Positions 61,984-64,000 of a stretch of DNA of 64,000 nt are shown here, in pieces. A program made the translations under genes and the position numbers. The notes beneath the pieces were generated by a model. The model made no database searches. It was not told the origin of the DNA and worked only from the letters and a program-made list of their open reading frames with translations. Source of the DNA: Chryseobacterium daeguense DSM 19388 (GTDB lineage Bacteria > Bacteroidota > Bacteroidia > Flavobacteriales > Weeksellaceae); the NCBI RefSeq assembly GCF_000430825.1, contig NZ_AUMT01000001.1, forward strand, positions 366,497 to 430,496. Reading direction: 5' to 3'. The first letter of the stretch is position 1, and the number at the start of each line of letters is the position of its first letter.

Positions 61984-62215
61984 AGCGAGCCCTGGAAGGG
62001 CGGCCTGTTAATAGCCATGGGTGAAACCCATGGAAAAAGAAAAGATAGTGTGAGCCCTGGAAGGGCGGCCCGTTAATAGCCATGGGTGAAACCCGTGGAA
62101 AAAGAAAAAGATAGTGAGAGCCCCGAAGGGGCGACCTGTTAATAGCTACGGATGCAACCCGTGGAATAATGAAAATAAATTTATATCAGCCCTGGAGGGC
62201 GACCTGCTAATAAAA
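61984..62215 (+). repeat. array of 3.5 two-hairpin repeat units between pyrB and carA
   Basis: Units begin at 61988, 62053, 62119 and 62188 (periods 65, 66, 69; the last is truncated). Each has hairpin 1 (GCCCT-gga-AGGGC or GCCCC-gaa-GGGGC), a spacer ending in TTAATAG, and hairpin 2 (CCATGGGT-gaa-ACCCATGG and variants). Stem changes between units tend to keep pairing. It fills most of the 289-bp gap; no ORF. Confidence 0.9.
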
Positions 62216-62241
62216 TAAATAATAAGAGATAAAAGTTTAAA

Positions 62242-63315
62242 ATGAAGAAAAAATTAATACTGGAGTCCGGTGAAGTGTTTCATGGAGAAGGTTTCGGAGC
62301 AGAATTGGAAACTGCAGGAGAGGTAGTTTTCAATACCGGAATGACAGGGTATCAGGAACTGATATCTGACCCGTCTTACTGCGGTCAGATTGTTTGTATG
62401 ACCTATCCGCTTATCGGAAACTATGGGATTAATAGAGATGATTATGAGAGTATAGAGCCGGCAATCAAAGGACTTATCGTAAAAGAACTTTGTGATCTGC
62501 CATCCAATTTCCGTACTCAGATTACTTTAGATGAATTATTTAAAAAGAAAAATCTTTCAGGAATTTCGGGAATCGATACCAGAAGACTGACAAGAATTCT
62601 TCGTAACCACGGTGTTGTGAAAGGTAAAATCGTAAATGCTGATACCGATGAAAATACAGTGGTTTCAGAATTGAAATCAACAACTTTCCCTACCGACCAG
62701 GTGGCAACAGTTTCTACAAAAACGCCGTACGCTAACCCAGGAAGAGGATTTAAAGTTGTTCTTGTAGATTTTGGTTCAAAATTGGGAATTATCAGAGAAT
62801 TATCTCAAAGAAATTGCGATATCACTGTAGTTTCTCACGATGTAACTGCAGAAGAAATCTTATTGATGAATCCGGACGGCGTAATGTTGTCAAATGGTCC
62901 CGGTGATCCGGAAGATAATCAGCAGGCTCTTGAAATGATCCGTGGAATCTTAGGAAAGGTTCCGATTTTCGGAATCTGCTTAGGACATCAATTGATAGGT
63001 CTGGCTTGTGGAGCGAAAACATTCAAGTTAAAATTCGGGCACAGGGGAGGAAACCACCCGGTGTTGGATTTAGAGAGAAACAAAGTGGCAATTACTTCTC
63101 AAAACCACGGTTACGCCGTTGATCAGGAAAGTTTGAAAGGAACAGATTTAATTGAAACCCACATCGCACTGAACGACAGAACAAACGAAGGTCTGAAACA
63201 CAAAATTCACCCTTGTTTCTCAGTTCAGTATCACCCGGAAGCTAGCCCAGGCCCTGAAGATGCGAACTACTTGTTTGATGAATTTATCCATTTAATGGAG
63301 GATTTTAAGAAATAA
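62242..63315 (+). CDS. carA: carbamoyl-phosphate synthase small (glutaminase) subunit
   Basis: Hydrolyses glutamine to feed ammonia to CarB. The 357-aa protein has an N-terminal CPSase domain (GYQELISDPSYCGQIV, GISGIDTRRLTRILR) and a class I glutamine amidotransferase domain with nucleophile Cys246 (GICLGHQ), SNGPGDPEDN, and the HPEASPGP segment bearing the catalytic His-x-Glu. Usual length. carB is not in the window; the Y1 transposase gene and repeats follow instead. Probably co-regulated with pyrB if transcription crosses the repeat array. Confidence 0.96.
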   Translation: MKKKLILESGEVFHGEGFGAELETAGEVVFNTGMTGYQELISDPSYCGQIVCMTYPLIGNYGINRDDYESIEPAIKGLIVKELCDLPSNFRTQITLDELFKKKNLSGISGIDTRRLTRILRNHGVVKGKIVNADTDENTVVSELKSTTFPTDQVATVSTKTPYANPGRGFKVVLVDFGSKLGIIRELSQRNCDITVVSHDVTAEEILLMNPDGVMLSNGPGDPEDNQQALEMIRGILGKVPIFGICLGHQLIGLACGAKTFKLKFGHRGGNHPVLDLERNKVAITSQNHGYAVDQESLKGTDLIETHIALNDRTNEGLKHKIHPCFSVQYHPEASPGPEDANYLFDEFIHLMEDFKK

Positions 63316-63324
63316 GTAATAAAG

Positions 63325-63771
63325 ATGTCAACATTTCGCCAAATATACTATCAGATTGTATTTAGTACGAAACACAGAGCTCCTGTGTTGAATATTAAGC
63401 ATGAAGATCAATTGTATAAGTACATTTGGGGAATTGTAAAAAATAAAAACTGTAAACTTTATAGGATTAATGGAATGCCGGATCATATTCATTTATTTAC
63501 AGATCTTCATCCATCTGTTTCTTTAAGCAGTTTTGTAAAAGATATTAAGGTTTCAAGCAACTTATGGATCAAACAAAGCGGATTATTTCCTGATTTCGAA
63601 GAATGGCAAAATGGTTATGGTGCATTCACCTATTCTGAAAAAGAGAAAAATATGATCATCAATTATATTAAAAACCAAAAAGAACATCACAAAAATGAAT
63701 CTTTTGAGGATGAATATAAAAATTTGCTAATCTCTCATGGAGTTGAATTTGATGAAAAATATCTGTGGTAA
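63325..63771 (+). CDS. IS200/IS605-type Y1 (HUH) transposase, TnpA or RAYT-like
   Basis: A 148-aa single-strand DNA transposase. The HUH motif is His54-Ile-His56 (MPDHIHLF), and the nucleophile is Tyr114 with Gln118 (NYIKNQKEHH, the Y-x3-Q pattern). Full length and without frameshift. It begins only 9 bp after the carA stop, leaving no room for a left-end hairpin of its own, and is surrounded by the two-hairpin repeats. That fits a chromosomal REP-associated transposase better than an ordinary IS, though IS200-type membership is the firm part. Confidence 0.9.
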   Translation: MSTFRQIYYQIVFSTKHRAPVLNIKHEDQLYKYIWGIVKNKNCKLYRINGMPDHIHLFTDLHPSVSLSSFVKDIKVSSNLWIKQSGLFPDFEEWQNGYGAFTYSEKEKNMIINYIKNQKEHHKNESFEDEYKNLLISHGVEFDEKYLW

Positions 63772-63779
63772 ATAATATT

Positions 63780-64000
63780 CAACCCATTTCATGGGTTGTC
63801 GGAACGGCTTAATTATCCAATCCATAGGTTTCACCTACGGCTATTAAAATTCAGCCACTTCGTGGCTGCTTAAAAAAGAAGAGCTAACCATGAAAATGGT
63901 TAAACAATAATAGCCGCGGATAAAATCCGTGGAAATGAAAAAAACAACCATTAACCGAACCATGAAATGGTTCAACAATAATAACCACGGGTGAAACTCG
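63780..64000. repeat. two-hairpin repeat array downstream of the transposase, cut by the window end
   Basis: Contains the hairpin CAACCCAT-ttc-ATGGGTTG (63780-63798), a reverse-oriented unit (hairpin 2 at 63822-63840, hairpin 1 CAGCCAC-ttc-GTGGCTG at 63852-63868), then forward units with TAACCAT-gaaa-ATGGTTA (63885-63902), CCGCGGAT-aaa-ATCCGTGG (63914-63932), GAACCAT-gaa-ATGGTTC (63957-63973) and the start of another hairpin 2. Spacers end in AATAATAGCC or AATAATAACC. Confidence 0.88.

Noticed and set aside
61984-62215. CRISPR array before carA
   Set aside because: The period is 65-69 bp and the whole unit is repeated, including both hairpins; there are no unique spacers of constant length and no cas genes nearby.
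1-64000. tRNA, rRNA or tmRNA genes
   Set aside because: Reading both strands I found no cloverleaf-like T-loop (GGTTCGAATCC-type) or rRNA-like stretch; a tRNAscan-SE/Infernal run would settle it.

Overview
The window looks like chromosomal DNA from a flavobacterium of the Chryseobacterium type (Bacteroidota). The sequence evidence is AT-rich intergenic DNA, promoters with the Bacteroidota TAnnTTTG element, genes that mostly lack Shine-Dalgarno sites, a fused SecDF, type IX secretion C-terminal sorting domains on two exported enzymes, many SPII lipoproteins, and the acyl-ornithine carbamoyltransferase form of the arginine pathway. I see no rRNA, tRNA, prophage or CRISPR.

Layout. 1-8.5 kb: the end of a DEAD-box helicase gene, an SGNH hydrolase, several small lipoproteins or secreted proteins, a YqhD-type aldehyde reductase, and PEP carboxylase followed by a lipoprotein. 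8.5-14 kb: an exported subtilase, then a forward cluster of sugar and envelope genes (DegT aminotransferase, small membrane protein, galE, Tam-like methyltransferase, cytidylyltransferase-like protein). 14-27 kb: an outer-membrane beta-barrel receptor, mltG, dapF, pnuC with a low-complexity lipoprotein, an amino-acid permease, a BNR-repeat protein, a SASA esterase, hemN and an exported sugar dehydrogenase. 27-39 kb: secDF, a Tet-like MFS pump, tatA-PAP2-TPR, rlmH, a BrkB-type membrane protein, and nhaA with the (p)ppGpp synthetase/hydrolase gene. 39-51 kb, all on the minus strand: a probable acetate/short-chain acyl uptake and activation locus comprising a porin, an MHS-type transporter, two tiny membrane proteins, a sodium-solute-symporter/histidine-kinase fusion (CrbS-like), a receiver-only response regulator, a PrpE-like ligase and acs.

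51-60 kb is the arginine operon: GNAT acyltransferase, argG, argC, argD, argF', argB, argE, argH. It starts from a good TTG-N21-TAAATTTG promoter, with an InsA-like zinc-ribbon/HTH protein divergent from it. The carbamoyltransferase has Val at the position that separates acetyl- from succinyl-ornithine enzymes, so the pathway probably runs on succinylated intermediates. An Lrp-type regulator separates this operon from pyrB-carA, the other user and the source of carbamoyl phosphate.

The two most interesting things are at the right end. (1) pyrB is preceded by a compact attenuator: a promoter, a 23-codon leader ORF beginning almost at the transcript start, a GC pause hairpin, a U-rich stretch, and an intrinsic terminator whose stem overlaps the leader stop codon. 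This is the logic of enterobacterial pyrBI control in a flavobacterium. (2) A family of two-hairpin repeat units, with different stem sequences that keep base pairing, is arrayed between pyrB and carA and again downstream of a lone Y1 (IS200-type) transposase gene. One more copy lies in the arg operon. This resembles a REP/RAYT system. Nearly every non-overlapping junction of the arg-pyr cluster carries some kind of palindromic repeat.
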